Source of the DNA: Bryobacterales bacterium
GTDB taxonomy: Bacteria; Acidobacteriota; Terriglobia; Bryobacterales; Bryobacteraceae
Assembly (NCBI GenBank): GCA_003164035.1
Contig: PLRS01000007.1
Location: forward strand, 1-64,000
Length of the DNA stretch: 64,000 bases
Reading direction: 5' to 3'
The translations under genes and the position numbers were made by a program. The notes under the pieces are model-generated. The model was not told the origin of the DNA, did no database searches, and saw nothing but the letters and a program-made list of their open reading frames with translations. Of this stretch, positions 53,320 through 62,524 are shown in pieces; position 1 is the first letter of the stretch; every line of letters begins with the position of its first letter.

Positions 53320-54522
53320 ATGCCAACCGCGGAGACGGAAACGACACCGAAAGCCAAGGGCAGTCGCGCGCCGCTCGTGATCGCACTCATGGTGGGATTG
53401 ATCGTGCTGGTGGGCGGGTTTTTCTTCTGGCGCCATTCCCTGCTCTATGAATCCACCGACGACGCCCAGGTGGATGGGCACCTGGTAGCGATCGAATCGC
53501 GCATCGCGGGCACCATCACCGTCGTGAATTTCGAGGCGAACCAATCCGTTAGCCAGGGACAGGTCATGGCCGAAATCGATCCGCGCGATTACCAGGTGGC
53601 GCTCGAAGAAGCCCGTGCCTCGGTGGTGCAGGCCGAGGCCGATATTCAGGTGCAGCATCCCAATATTCCGATTACGGAAACCTCCAACGCCACCAGCATC
53701 GCCACCGGCGAGGCGGAGTTGCAGAATACCAGCGCGGGGGTGGCCGGAGCCGAGCGCGACCTGGCCGCCGCCGAGGCGCGCCTGCGCGAGGCCGAAGCCA
53801 ACAATGCCAAAGCCCAGGCCGATGTGGCGCGTTATCGCGCCCTGGTGGATAAAGACGAAGTTCCGCGCGAGCAGTACGATTCGGTGACGGCCCAAGCCAA
53901 GGCGCTCCAGGCCCAAGTGGATTCCGCGCGCGCCTCCGCCGAGGCTGCCCAGAAGACCGTCGACCAGCGCCGCGCCCAGCACGCCGAAGCCCAAAGCCGT
54001 TTCGAACAGGCCAACCGCAACGCCCCGCGGCAGGTGGCCGTGAGCCGCGCCATGCTGGCCTCCAGGCAAGCTGCCGCGCAGGTGGCGCGCGCCCACGTGG
54101 ACCGCGCCCTGCTCGACCTCAGCTACACCAAAGTGTTCGCTCCGGCCGGCGGCGTGGTCAGCCGCCGCGACGTGGAAGTGGGCAACACGGTGCAGGCCGG
54201 ACAAGAGTTGTTCAGCCTGACCCGCCTCGACGATCTCTGGGTTACGGCCAATTTCAAAGAAACCCAGTTGCGCCGCATGCATCCCGGCCTGCGCGTGGAA
54301 ATCAAGGCCGACGCCCTGGACGAAACGCTAGTGGGCAGGGTCGAGAGCATGCCCGGAGCGACCGGCGCCGTGCTCAGCCTGTTGCCGCCCGAGAACGCCA
54401 CCGGCAACTACGTCAAGGTGGTGCAGCGGTTGCCCGTGCGCATTCGCTTCGAGCCCAACCAGAAAGCCCTGGAGCGGCTGCGGCCGGGCATGTCGGTGGA
54501 ACCCAAAGTCTGGCTGCAGTAG
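53320..54522 (+). CDS. EmrA/HlyD-family periplasmic adaptor
   Basis: 400 residues. A membrane anchor (PLVIALMVGLIVLVGGFFFW) is followed by YESTDDAQVDGHLVAIESRI, the start of the EmrA barrel. A long coiled-coil hairpin with heptad Ala/Glu/Gln repeats follows (about 95-265), and then DLSYTKVFAPAGGVVSRRDV and DDLWVTANFKETQLRRM. It links the inner-membrane pump to the TolC-like channel. The layout and downstream MFS pump favour EmrA over RND adaptors. Confidence 0.92.
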   Translation: MPTAETETTPKAKGSRAPLVIALMVGLIVLVGGFFFWRHSLLYESTDDAQVDGHLVAIESRIAGTITVVNFEANQSVSQGQVMAEIDPRDYQVALEEARASVVQAEADIQVQHPNIPITETSNATSIATGEAELQNTSAGVAGAERDLAAAEARLREAEANNAKAQADVARYRALVDKDEVPREQYDSVTAQAKALQAQVDSARASAEAAQKTVDQRRAQHAEAQSRFEQANRNAPRQVAVSRAMLASRQAAAQVARAHVDRALLDLSYTKVFAPAGGVVSRRDVEVGNTVQAGQELFSLTRLDDLWVTANFKETQLRRMHPGLRVEIKADALDETLVGRVESMPGATGAVLSLLPPENATGNYVKVVQRLPVRIRFEPNQKALERLRPGMSVEPKVWLQ

Positions 54523-54525
54523 CGT

Positions 54526-56097
54526 ATGGCCGACCATAGCGACTGGATTCCGAAACATAACCCGTGGGCGGTGGCGCTGACGGTTACGCTGGCGACGTTC
54601 ATGGAAGTGCTCGACACCTCCATCGCCAACGTTTCCCTGCCGCACATCGCGGGCAATCTTTCGGCCAGCGAGCAGGAAGCCACCTGGGTGCTCACCAGCT
54701 ACCTGGTGTCCAACGCTATCGTGCTGCCGATGAGCGCGTGGCTGTCGCGCCTGATCGGCCGCAAGCGTTTCTATATGATGTGCGTGGCGCTATTCACCTG
54801 CAGCAGTTTTTTGTGCGGGCTGGCGCCCAGCCTGGGCGTGCTGGTGATCTTCCGCATTCTGCAGGGCGCCGGCGGCGGCGGCTTGCAGCCCAGCGAGCAG
54901 GCCATTCTGGCGGATACCTTTCCGCCCGCGCGGCGCGGCATGGCGTTCGCGGTCTATGGCATGGCCGTGGTGGTGGCGCCGGCCATCGGTCCCACCCTGG
55001 GCGGCTGGATCACCGACAATTTCAGTTGGCGCTGGATTTTCTACATCAACGTTCCCATCGGCGTGCTTTCGCTGTTTCTCACTCACCGGTTAGTGGAAGA
55101 TCCGCCCTATCTGAACGAGGAGCGTGCGCGCGGCCGTGTGCGCGTCGACTACATCGGCCTGAGCTTGCTGGTATTGGCCGTCGGCTGCCTGCAGGTGGTG
55201 CTCGATAAGGGGCAGGAGAACGACTGGTTCGGCAGCACCTGGATCGTGGTGACTCTGGCGGTCGCGGTCTACTCGTTCGTGCTCTGGATTCTTTGGGAGT
55301 GGCGCCATCCCGAGCCGATCGTGAACCTGCGCCTCTTCCGTCATCGCAATTTCGCCACCGCCATGCTCTTCACCTTCGTGCTGGGCATCGTGCTGTTCGG
55401 CACTACCGTCATCATTCCGCAATTCCTGCAATTGCTGCTGGGATACCCGGCGCAGCTTTCGGGCGAAGCGCTGGCCGGCGGCGGTTTGATCATGCTCTTC
55501 ATGATGCCCATCGCCGGCTTCTTCGTTTCCCGCATCGACCCGCGCATTATGATGGCTTTCGGTTTCTGGAGCACGGCCGCCTCGCTCTACTTCATCGCCA
55601 CGCATCTCAGTCTGCAGATGGATTTCCGCACGGCTTTCCTTCTCCGCACTTTCCAGGCGATGGGCCTGGCGTTCATCTTTCTGCCCTCCAACACGTTGGC
55701 CTACCTGGGCATTCCGCGTGAAAACAACAACCAGATTTCCGCCATGAACAGCTTTGTGCGCAATATCGGGGGCAGCATCGGCATCGCCGTGATTACCACC
55801 TATATCACCCGCCAGGCGCAAAAGCACCAGAACTACATGGTGGCTCGCGCCGTATCCGGCAACCGCGCCTTCGATCAACTTACCGCCGCCCTCCGCCACA
55901 ATATGCTGCACCAGAACCAGGCCCACCCCAGGGCCGAAGCCTACGGCCGGGTGATGGGATTGATCCAGGGCCAGGCTACCACGTTGGCCTACATCGACGT
56001 CATTTACATCATGGCGCTTGTGGTGGCCCTGCTGCCGCCTTTCATCCTGTTCATGCGCAGGCCGAAGGCCGCCGCCGCTCCGGCCGCGACGCACTGA
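54526..56097 (+). CDS. EmrB/QacA-type MFS drug efflux transporter (DHA2, 14 helices)
   Basis: 523 residues. Motif D1 FMEVLDTSIANVSLPHIAGN is diagnostic of DHA2 pumps. LSRLIGRKRFYMMCVALFTC covers motif A, and GMAVVVAPAIGPTLGGWITD motif C. Fourteen membrane segments can be traced. EmrB-like pumps export hydrophobic drugs or uncouplers with H+ antiport through EmrA and TolC. Its 3' end is close to a methyltransferase remnant on the other strand. Confidence 0.93.
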   Translation: MADHSDWIPKHNPWAVALTVTLATFMEVLDTSIANVSLPHIAGNLSASEQEATWVLTSYLVSNAIVLPMSAWLSRLIGRKRFYMMCVALFTCSSFLCGLAPSLGVLVIFRILQGAGGGGLQPSEQAILADTFPPARRGMAFAVYGMAVVVAPAIGPTLGGWITDNFSWRWIFYINVPIGVLSLFLTHRLVEDPPYLNEERARGRVRVDYIGLSLLVLAVGCLQVVLDKGQENDWFGSTWIVVTLAVAVYSFVLWILWEWRHPEPIVNLRLFRHRNFATAMLFTFVLGIVLFGTTVIIPQFLQLLLGYPAQLSGEALAGGGLIMLFMMPIAGFFVSRIDPRIMMAFGFWSTAASLYFIATHLSLQMDFRTAFLLRTFQAMGLAFIFLPSNTLAYLGIPRENNNQISAMNSFVRNIGGSIGIAVITTYITRQAQKHQNYMVARAVSGNRAFDQLTAALRHNMLHQNQAHPRAEAYGRVMGLIQGQATTLAYIDVIYIMALVVALLPPFILFMRRPKAAAAPAATH

Positions 56098-56104
56098 AAA
56101 TGCC

Positions 56105-56285
56105 CATCCAAAAGCCCTTCCAGGCCGTTTCCGCCCGCGATTCCAAGCACCGCGACCGAACCTGGCCGGCAATGTTCCAGGGCTGCCGCGAATAGCTTCG
56201 ACAGCGCGTCCAACTGCCGGACTTCGGCCGATTTCATGTGCCCTTCATAATCGGCCAGGGGCACGCTCAGCCAGGGACTCGACAT
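56105..56285 (-). pseudogene. Truncated SAM-dependent methyltransferase (N-terminal fragment)
   Basis: From ATG 56285 the frame reads SSPWLSVPLADYEGHMKSAE, VRQLDALSKLFAAALEHC and RPGSVAVLGIAGGNGLEGLL. This is the opening of a class I methyltransferase up to the SAM-binding glycine motif (LGIAGGNGL). Beyond about residue 60 the frame enters the antisense of the MFS gene and is no longer methyltransferase-like. Most of the catalytic domain is missing, so this is a gene remnant. Confidence 0.65.
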
Positions 56286-56300
56286 ACTCCGATGCTACCA

Positions 56301-56377
56301 GTGGGACAGGCCTCCTGGCCTGTCGGCAGCTCGAAGAGCCGCTTCGCGGCTACGACAGGCCGGGAGGCCCGTCCCAC
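56301..56377. repeat. Family A inverted repeat, copy 5
   Basis: Arms 56301-56324 and 56354-56377. The loop GAAGAGCCGCTTCGCGGCTAC matches copy 2 at 20063. It lies between the methyltransferase remnant and the TonB receptor gene. Confidence 0.9.
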
Positions 56378-56466
56378 CTAACTAAGCGGGGCCGATGGGG
56401 CTCGAACGCCGTTTATTTTTGACTATCACAGCATACGCCGGATACCCTATCGACATGGGTGTATTT

Positions 56467-58623
56467 ATGAGGGGAAGCGCGCTTCGACTGACGATTCTGC
56501 TTGTTTCCGCGGGCTGCTGCTACGCGCAGGTGGTGGGGGGATCGGTTTCGGGCGTCGTCAAAGATAGTTCAGGCGGGGCGCTACCTGTCGCACTGGTGGA
56601 AATCAAGAACGCCGAAACCGGCGCGGAGCGAAAACTAATTACCGACGGCTCCGGCCGTTACGCCGCGCCCTCCATTCCCGTCGGCAGCTACCAGATCACC
56701 GTGTCGAAAGAAGGGTTTGTGTCGCAGGCCAGAGGCGGGATCGATCTGGTGGTCGGCCAGCACGTCAATCTCGATTTCGAGCTGCCGGTCGGCGACCTGA
56801 AACAGGTGGTGACGGTGGAGGAAGCGGCCACGCCGGTGAGCTTATCCACCGAATCCACGGCGGGCCTGGTGAACGAGCGCCAGGTGAAAGACCTCCCGCT
56901 CAACGGCCGCAGCTTCGATCTGCTTATGACGATGAACCCCTCGGTGGTCAATTACACTTCCGGGCGCTCCGGCGGCGTCGGCACGGCGGACGCGGCGCTG
57001 GGCAACATGTTTTCGGTTTCCGGCCGCCGGCCGCAGGAAAATCTGTACCTGCTGAACGGCATTGAATACACCGGCGCATCGCTGATCAACGTGACGCCGG
57101 GCGGCGCCAGCGGCCAGTTGCTGGGCGTCGATGCGGTGCGCGAATTCAACGTGGTCAGCGACACCTACGGCGCCGAGTACGGGAAGCGGCCGGGCGGGCA
57201 GGTTAGCATTGTCACGGCTTCGGGCACGAACCAGCTTCATGGGACGCTTTACGAGTTTTTGCGCAACAGCGATTTCGACGCCCGCAATTTTTTCGATCAG
57301 GGTTCGGTTCCGCCCTTCCGCCGCAACGAATTCGGAGGCGCGCTGGGCGGTCCGGTGAAGAAGGACAAGCTGTTCCTATTCGGCAACTACGAAGGCTTCC
57401 GCCAGCATCTTGCGCTCAGCGACGTGACGCTGGTGCCGGATAACAACGCCCGCCTGGGCCTGTTGCCGAATTCGAGCGGCACTCTGGCGAACGTGGGAGT
57501 GGCTGCCGGCGTAGCGCCGCTGCTCTCGCTCTGGCCGGCGCAAAACGGTCCGGATCTGGGCGGGGGCATCGGGGAGGCATTCAGCCATCCGCTGCAAACC
57601 ATCCGCGAGGATTTCGGCACCACGCGCTTCGATTACAACATTTCCAGCCGCGACACCTTTTCGGCGGTCTACACGGTGGACGACAGCGCCGACTTTACGC
57701 CCTCGGTGAATCCGCTTTCGAGCGCCGTCGAAACCCTGCGCGAGCAGGTGGCCAGCGCCCAGGAACAGGATGTCCTTACACCCAGCCTGTTGAATACGGT
57801 GCGGGTTGGATTCTCGCGCGCCACCTTTTTCTTCAATGGCGTGAGCGGGGTGGACCTGCCGGGGTGGGTGGCCGGCCGGCCGATTGGCGCGGTCGTAATC
57901 GGCGGCGGTACGGCGCTGAATGGCGCGTCTTCGATCAGCGGGGCCGGAACCAACGCGGGAAGCAATCTGGCCATGGCGCGCAATCTCTACACGGTGGACG
58001 ACCATGTCGTGTGGACGCACGGCATCCACCAGATCGAGGCCGGTTTCTGGCTGCAGCGCATCCAGTCCAACGACAGCCTGGCGCAGGATCAGAACGGGCA
58101 GGCGTCGTTTTCGAGTTTGCAGACCTTTCTGCAGGGAACCATCGCCACGTTTACGGTGGTCCCATCGCCGACCGAGCTAGGTTGGCGCTCGCTGGAAGCC
58201 GCGGGGTTTGTGCAGGACGCCATTAAGCTGCGCCCCAATCTTGAACTCAAAATCGGATTCCGCTTCGAATCTTCCAACGGATGGAACGAGGCCTACGGAC
58301 GGGCCTCCAATTACGCTTTCCAGAGCGGCGTCATCGAGACCAACCCCGTGATCGGCAATTCCGCCTTTACCACCAACCGCGCCGGATTCATGCCGGAACC
58401 GCGGGTGGGGCTGGCCTGGGATCCGTTCGGCAGAAGCAGAACGGTGGTTCACGCCGGCTTCGGCGCCTATCGCGCGCTGCTCCTGAACCGCGCCAACTTC
58501 GGCATTCCCAACACGGTCGTCTACACCGCCGCCGGAAATACCCCATCGCCGACCGCAGGGGTAATCACGAGTACGGCCACGACGTCGAGGCAGGTTCAAT
58601 TCGGATTGAAGCTGTTGGGGTGA
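56467..58623 (+). CDS. Oar-like TonB-dependent receptor with an internal deletion
   Basis: 718 residues from ATG 56467; typical relatives exceed 1000. A signal peptide (LTILLVSAGCCYAQ), a CarboxypepD_reg domain (SGVVKDSSGGALPVALVEIK) and a plug (LVNERQVKDLPLNGRSFDLL; DAVREFNVVSDTYGAEYG) are intact, as is the first half of the barrel to RVGLAWDPFGRSRTVVHAGF. Then GAYRALLLNRANFGIPNTVV jumps directly to the family's C-terminal end (SPTAGVITSTATTSRQVQFG, then LKLLG). An in-frame loss of about 300-400 barrel residues is the simplest reading. The final residue is Gly instead of an aromatic, so outer-membrane assembly is doubtful. Confidence 0.8.
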   Translation: MRGSALRLTILLVSAGCCYAQVVGGSVSGVVKDSSGGALPVALVEIKNAETGAERKLITDGSGRYAAPSIPVGSYQITVSKEGFVSQARGGIDLVVGQHVNLDFELPVGDLKQVVTVEEAATPVSLSTESTAGLVNERQVKDLPLNGRSFDLLMTMNPSVVNYTSGRSGGVGTADAALGNMFSVSGRRPQENLYLLNGIEYTGASLINVTPGGASGQLLGVDAVREFNVVSDTYGAEYGKRPGGQVSIVTASGTNQLHGTLYEFLRNSDFDARNFFDQGSVPPFRRNEFGGALGGPVKKDKLFLFGNYEGFRQHLALSDVTLVPDNNARLGLLPNSSGTLANVGVAAGVAPLLSLWPAQNGPDLGGGIGEAFSHPLQTIREDFGTTRFDYNISSRDTFSAVYTVDDSADFTPSVNPLSSAVETLREQVASAQEQDVLTPSLLNTVRVGFSRATFFFNGVSGVDLPGWVAGRPIGAVVIGGGTALNGASSISGAGTNAGSNLAMARNLYTVDDHVVWTHGIHQIEAGFWLQRIQSNDSLAQDQNGQASFSSLQTFLQGTIATFTVVPSPTELGWRSLEAAGFVQDAIKLRPNLELKIGFRFESSNGWNEAYGRASNYAFQSGVIETNPVIGNSAFTTNRAGFMPEPRVGLAWDPFGRSRTVVHAGFGAYRALLLNRANFGIPNTVVYTAAGNTPSPTAGVITSTATTSRQVQFGLKLLG

Positions 58624-58760
58624 TGGGCAGGTCTGGAACATAAGCACCAATAGTACTATACCCGCCTTCCGACGAAACTCGGAGTTTGTCGGTCCAAATA
58701 CTACAATTTGGTTTACACTGGGTCAAGGATTCATGAACTTGAATCGACGAGGGGATCCAA

Positions 58761-59456
58761 ATGAATCAATCCGCAAATCGGTCAATGGCAATTTGTTTCG
58801 TAATGATCGCGTCCGCCTCCCTGGCAGCGGCTTCCAGTGCCGAGGGAAAATCGAACGCGGCCATCGCGCCGGTTGCAGCCGCGGCTGCGACCACCAATCT
58901 CGAACCTTTCACCCACACCGCGTATATCCCGGCGGGCGCCGACCTATCGTCCATCCAATTTGAAAGCGTCAAGGCGATTAAGGTCGCGACGGCCAGAATG
59001 TCGGCAGGCGATAAGGGCTACTGCGCGGCAGGCTCTCCGGAACCGGGCGGTTCTCTTTACTGCCCCTACGTGCGGGACGAATCCCCCAGGGCCGCCTATC
59101 GGGTCACTTATTCGTTCAGCGGTCCGGCAATGGCTTCCGACGAATACGGTGGAACCCGGTTTACCTTCAGCGTGAATCTTCGTCCGGAGGACCTGGGCCC
59201 GGCGACACGGGAAGCGCTATCGGAGCGGAAGATGAGCCGGGCGGCGGCGGCAAAACTGTTTGCGTTTGCCACCTCCCGCGACCTGGTTCCGCGGGTCGAG
59301 ATCGACGAAGCGAATTCGACATTTTGCGAGGGCCGGTATACGGACGGCGCCTGGACTCAAACCAATGCGAATTGCGAAGAGAAAGTGACTTACAAGACGG
59401 TGAGAGCGCCGTCGGGTTACATCGCGGTGAGAGTCGATCCGGCGCCGGTGCAGTAG
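58761..59456 (+). CDS. Secreted protein of unknown function, 231 residues
   Basis: A signal peptide (about 1-27, AICFVMIASASLAAASSAEG) is followed by an Ala-rich linker and a domain with four cysteines (CAAGS, CPYVRD, FCEGRY, NCEEK) that could form two disulfides. GAGGGGATCCAA precedes the ATG. Other stretches are YRVTYSFSGPAMASDEYGG and TRFTFSVNLRPEDLGP. No family is recognised, and the neighbours give no functional hint. Confidence 0.75.
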   Translation: MNQSANRSMAICFVMIASASLAAASSAEGKSNAAIAPVAAAAATTNLEPFTHTAYIPAGADLSSIQFESVKAIKVATARMSAGDKGYCAAGSPEPGGSLYCPYVRDESPRAAYRVTYSFSGPAMASDEYGGTRFTFSVNLRPEDLGPATREALSERKMSRAAAAKLFAFATSRDLVPRVEIDEANSTFCEGRYTDGAWTQTNANCEEKVTYKTVRAPSGYIAVRVDPAPVQ

Positions 59457-59870
59457 GGTGGGGCCGGCGGTCATGCCGGCGTTTGCCTGCAGCACACGGC
59501 CGGGCTGACGCCCAGTTGGACCTGGCCGAGGGGGCGCCCCCAATCGGTCCGCAGGTTGCCAACCTGCGCCCGTTTGGCCCGCTCTCCCGGCTCGGTGTCC
59601 GGCACGGGTTAAGCTCTCGAGTGTTCTCCCTGGTCAGTGGCCTTCCCTTCACAACCTCGGCCGGCGGTTGCCCGCTTTGGTTCGGCTGCTTCGTCGGTGT
59701 CGGTCCCCGCCCGGAAACAAACGCGGTTAAAATCAGACGTGCGCCCAAGTCCGGCGGTGAGATGACAATCCGCTCAGGTGGCGCAGGCTTCTGCCTAATG
59801 CCACGTACTCCTTTTTTTTCCCAACCCGCCAGTCCGGCCACCACAACCAGTCGCGGAGGAAACGACCACA
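59457..59870. other. Intergenic stretch before glpK
   Basis: 414 bp without a convincing gene. It holds the palindrome GGGGGCGCCCCC (59530-59541) and a hairpin GCAGGTTG-C-CAACCTGC (59551-59567), both likely dispersed repeats. The region just before glpK (59830-59870) has GGAGGAAACGACCACA, its ribosome binding site. Confidence 0.5.
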
Positions 59871-61358
59871 ATGCCGAATTACGTAGGAGCGATCGATCAG
59901 GGAACCACCAGCACGCGGTTTATCGTGTTCGACCGCGCGGGGCGAATCGTGAGCGTGGCTCAGAAGGAGCACGAGCAGATCTATCCCAAGCCCGGCTGGG
60001 TGGAGCACGACCCGGAAGAAATCTGGCGCCGCACCGGGGAAACGATTGGCGAAGCGATGGGCGCGGCCGGGCTGTCGCGCACCGATCTGGCGGCCATCGG
60101 GATCACCAATCAGCGTGAGACCACCGTGGTGTGGAACCGCAAGACCGGCAAACCCGTCTACAACGCCATCGTCTGGCAGGATACGCGGGTGGCCGCAACC
60201 GTGGCCGAATATGCCGCTCGGGGCGGGCAAGACCGCTATCGCGGCCGAACCGGCCTGCCGCTGGCGACTTATTTCAGCGGTCTGAAGCTGCGGTGGATTC
60301 TGGAGAACGTTGCCGGCGTGCGGCGGCAGGCTGAAGACGGAGAGCTGCTGTTCGGCAACATCGACACGTTTCTGATCTGGAAGCTAACCGGGGGCGTTCA
60401 CGTCACCGACGTCACCAATGCCAGCCGCACGCAGCTCATGAACCTGGAGACGTTCGAGTGGGATCGTGGCATTCTCGACGATTTCGGCATTCCCGCCGCC
60501 ATGCTGCCGAAAATCGTCTCCAGCTCCGAGGTCTACGGCCAGGCGACTCTGCCGGCGATCGCCGGCGTACCGGTGGCGGGCGACCTTGGCGATCAACAGG
60601 CTGCCTTGGTGGGACAAGTCTGCTTCACTCCCGGCGCGGCCAAGAACACTTATGGCACAGGTTGCTTCCTGCTGCTGAATACCGGCGAAAAGCCCGTCCA
60701 ATCCACCAGCGGCCTGATCACTACGGTGGGTTATCGATTCGGCACCGCGCCGGCGGTTTACGCTCTGGAAGGCAGCGTCGCCATTACCGGCGCGCTGGTG
60801 CAATGGGTCCGCGACAACCTTGGCCTGATCGAGAAGAGCTCCGACATCGAAACCCTGGCTCAAACCGTGCCGGACAACGGCGGCATTTATTTCGTGCCGG
60901 CCTTTTCCGGCCTTTATGCCCCGTATTGGAAGGATAGCGCGCGGGGTGTGATTGCCGGCCTGACGCGCTTTGTCCACAAAGGACACATCGCGCGGGCGGT
61001 CCTGGAAGCGACCGCCTACCAGGTTCGGGAAGTGGTGGAGGCCATGCAGCGCGACTCGGGGGCCGCGCTGGAGATTCTACGCGTGGACGGCGGCATGGTT
61101 CGCAACGACTTGCTGATGCAGTTCCAGTCCGATATCCTGGCCCGCCCGGTAGTGCGTCCGGTGGTGCAGGAGACCACCGCGCTGGGCGCTTCTTACGCCG
61201 CCGGTCTGGCGGTTGGTTTCTATGCGAGCCCCGACGAACTGGTGGATCACTGGGCCGCCGACCGGCGCTGGAATCCCGCCATGGACGATGCGCGGCGCGA
61301 ACACCTGTATCGTTTTTGGAAGAAGGCGGTAACCCGATCGTTCGATTGGGAAGAGTAA
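59871..61358 (+). CDS. glpK: Glycerol kinase
   Basis: 495 residues, normal for GlpK, which phosphorylates glycerol to glycerol-3-phosphate. It starts [20 protein letters not shown] (phosphate 1 motif). [19 protein letters not shown] and NAIVWQDTR bind glycerol, [18 protein letters not shown] is the phosphate 2 region, and [19 protein letters not shown] the adenosine region. GGAGG lies 10 nt upstream. glpF follows after a family D repeat. Confidence 0.96.
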   Translation: MPNYVGAIDQGTTSTRFIVFDRAGRIVSVAQKEHEQIYPKPGWVEHDPEEIWRRTGETIGEAMGAAGLSRTDLAAIGITNQRETTVVWNRKTGKPVYNAIVWQDTRVAATVAEYAARGGQDRYRGRTGLPLATYFSGLKLRWILENVAGVRRQAEDGELLFGNIDTFLIWKLTGGVHVTDVTNASRTQLMNLETFEWDRGILDDFGIPAAMLPKIVSSSEVYGQATLPAIAGVPVAGDLGDQQAALVGQVCFTPGAAKNTYGTGCFLLLNTGEKPVQSTSGLITTVGYRFGTAPAVYALEGSVAITGALVQWVRDNLGLIEKSSDIETLAQTVPDNGGIYFVPAFSGLYAPYWKDSARGVIAGLTRFVHKGHIARAVLEATAYQVREVVEAMQRDSGAALEILRVDGGMVRNDLLMQFQSDILARPVVRPVVQETTALGASYAAGLAVGFYASPDELVDHWAADRRWNPAMDDARREHLYRFWKKAVTRSFDWEE

Positions 61359-61363
61359 AGTTT

Positions 61364-61442
61364 ACAGTTGTCAGTTTTCAGTAGTCGGTAACAGGCGCCG
61401 CGGCGCGCCACTGACAACGGATAACCGATAACTGACAACTGA
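61364..61442. repeat. Family D inverted repeat, second copy
   Basis: ACAGTTGTCAGTTTTCAGTA opposes ACTGACAACGGATAACCGATAACTGACAACTGA, with GGCGCCGCGGCGCGCC as loop. It matches 4659-4748 and fills the glpK-glpF gap. Confidence 0.75.
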
Positions 61443-61452
61443 GGTTTCAGCT

Positions 61453-62184
61453 ATGTCTTCACCGGTAGTCGGCGAGTTCATGGGAACGATGATTTTGATT
61501 CTGTTGGGCGATGGCGTGGTAGCCGGGGTGCTGCTACATAGATCCAAAGCCGAGAATGCCGGCTGGATGGCCATCGCCACCGCCTGGGGATTTGCCGTGC
61601 TGTGCGGCATCTTCACGGCCATGGCGTGCGGCAGCCCCGACGCCCATATCAACCCGGCGGTCACGCTGGGCCTGGCCATTGCCACGGGCGATTATTCCAA
61701 GCTGCCCGGCTACGTCGCCGCGCAAGTAGCGGGCGCATTCGCCGGCGCCGCGCTGGTCTGGCTGGTGTACTGGGACCATTGGCGGCAAACGCCGGAGCAA
61801 GACCTGAAGCTTGGTGTTTTCTGTACCGCGCCGGCCATTCGCCGCCGGGTCCCGAATCTGATGACCGAGGCCATCGGCACGGCGGCGTTGATCTTCATCG
61901 GGCTTACGTTCGGCTCCAAGGCGGTTTCTCAAACGGGTCTCCCGGCCGGGTATGGGCCGTTTCTCTGGGGCCTGCTGGTGTGGGGCATCGGGCTGTCGCT
62001 GGGAGGCCCGACCGGCTATGCCATCAACCCGGCCCGCGACTTCGGACCGCGTCTAGCCCATGCCATCCTGCCCATTCCAGGTAAGGGCGGCTCGGACTGG
62101 GGATACGCCCTGGTACCGATCATGGGGCCCTTCCTCGGCGCCGCCATAGCCGCGGCGTTTCTGAGGGCATTCGGGTTAGCGTAG
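61453..62184 (+). CDS. glpF: Glycerol uptake facilitator (aquaglyceroporin)
   Basis: 243 residues with six membrane helices and both NPA half-helices: DAHINPAVTLGLAIATGD and GPTGYAINPARDFGPR. The Asp after the second NPAR is diagnostic of glycerol-conducting rather than water-selective channels. The protein lets glycerol diffuse in, where GlpK traps it. It lies 94 bp after glpK. Confidence 0.93.
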   Translation: MSSPVVGEFMGTMILILLGDGVVAGVLLHRSKAENAGWMAIATAWGFAVLCGIFTAMACGSPDAHINPAVTLGLAIATGDYSKLPGYVAAQVAGAFAGAALVWLVYWDHWRQTPEQDLKLGVFCTAPAIRRRVPNLMTEAIGTAALIFIGLTFGSKAVSQTGLPAGYGPFLWGLLVWGIGLSLGGPTGYAINPARDFGPRLAHAILPIPGKGGSDWGYALVPIMGPFLGAAIAAAFLRAFGLA

Positions 62185-62259
62185 CTAGAACTAGAGGCTG
62201 CCGAAGGGCAAGACAAGACGCGGAAATACCGGCCGACTCGGGGCTGACCGCAATACTTT

Positions 62260-62490
62260 CTAGCTCTTGGGCTTCTTCAACCGCCGGTAAGCCTGGTAAC
62301 CGAGGAAGAAGCTCGCGGCGCCGGCCAATGCCCCAAGGCCGATGACTACGCCGGCGGAGAGTGCCGTCACGGTTCCCGTGGTGGCGGCAAGTTCGAGCAC
62401 GCCGACCGTCGCCCCGCCGGCCGTGCCGACTCCCGCGCCAACGCCAGTCACTGCGGCGGCTTCCACTTTTTCCTTGTCGGATTCCGTCAT
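62260..62490 (-). CDS. Small Gly/Ala-rich two-helix membrane protein
   Basis: 76 residues from ATG 62490, with GGGGGAGGAGCG as Shine-Dalgarno. A charged start (MTESDKEKVEAAAV) leads to a glycine-rich hydrophobic stretch (GVGAGVGTAGGATVGVLELA) and a second helix (GVVIGLGALAGAASFFLGYQ), ending YRRLKKPKS. Such glycine-zipper-like proteins are often annotated as hypothetical; no role is assigned. Confidence 0.7.
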   Translation of the reverse strand: MTESDKEKVEAAAVTGVGAGVGTAGGATVGVLELAATTGTVTALSAGVVIGLGALAGAASFFLGYQAYRRLKKPKS

Positions 62491-62524
62491 TGCGCTCCTC
62501 CCCCGGCAACCAGGTCCACTATCT

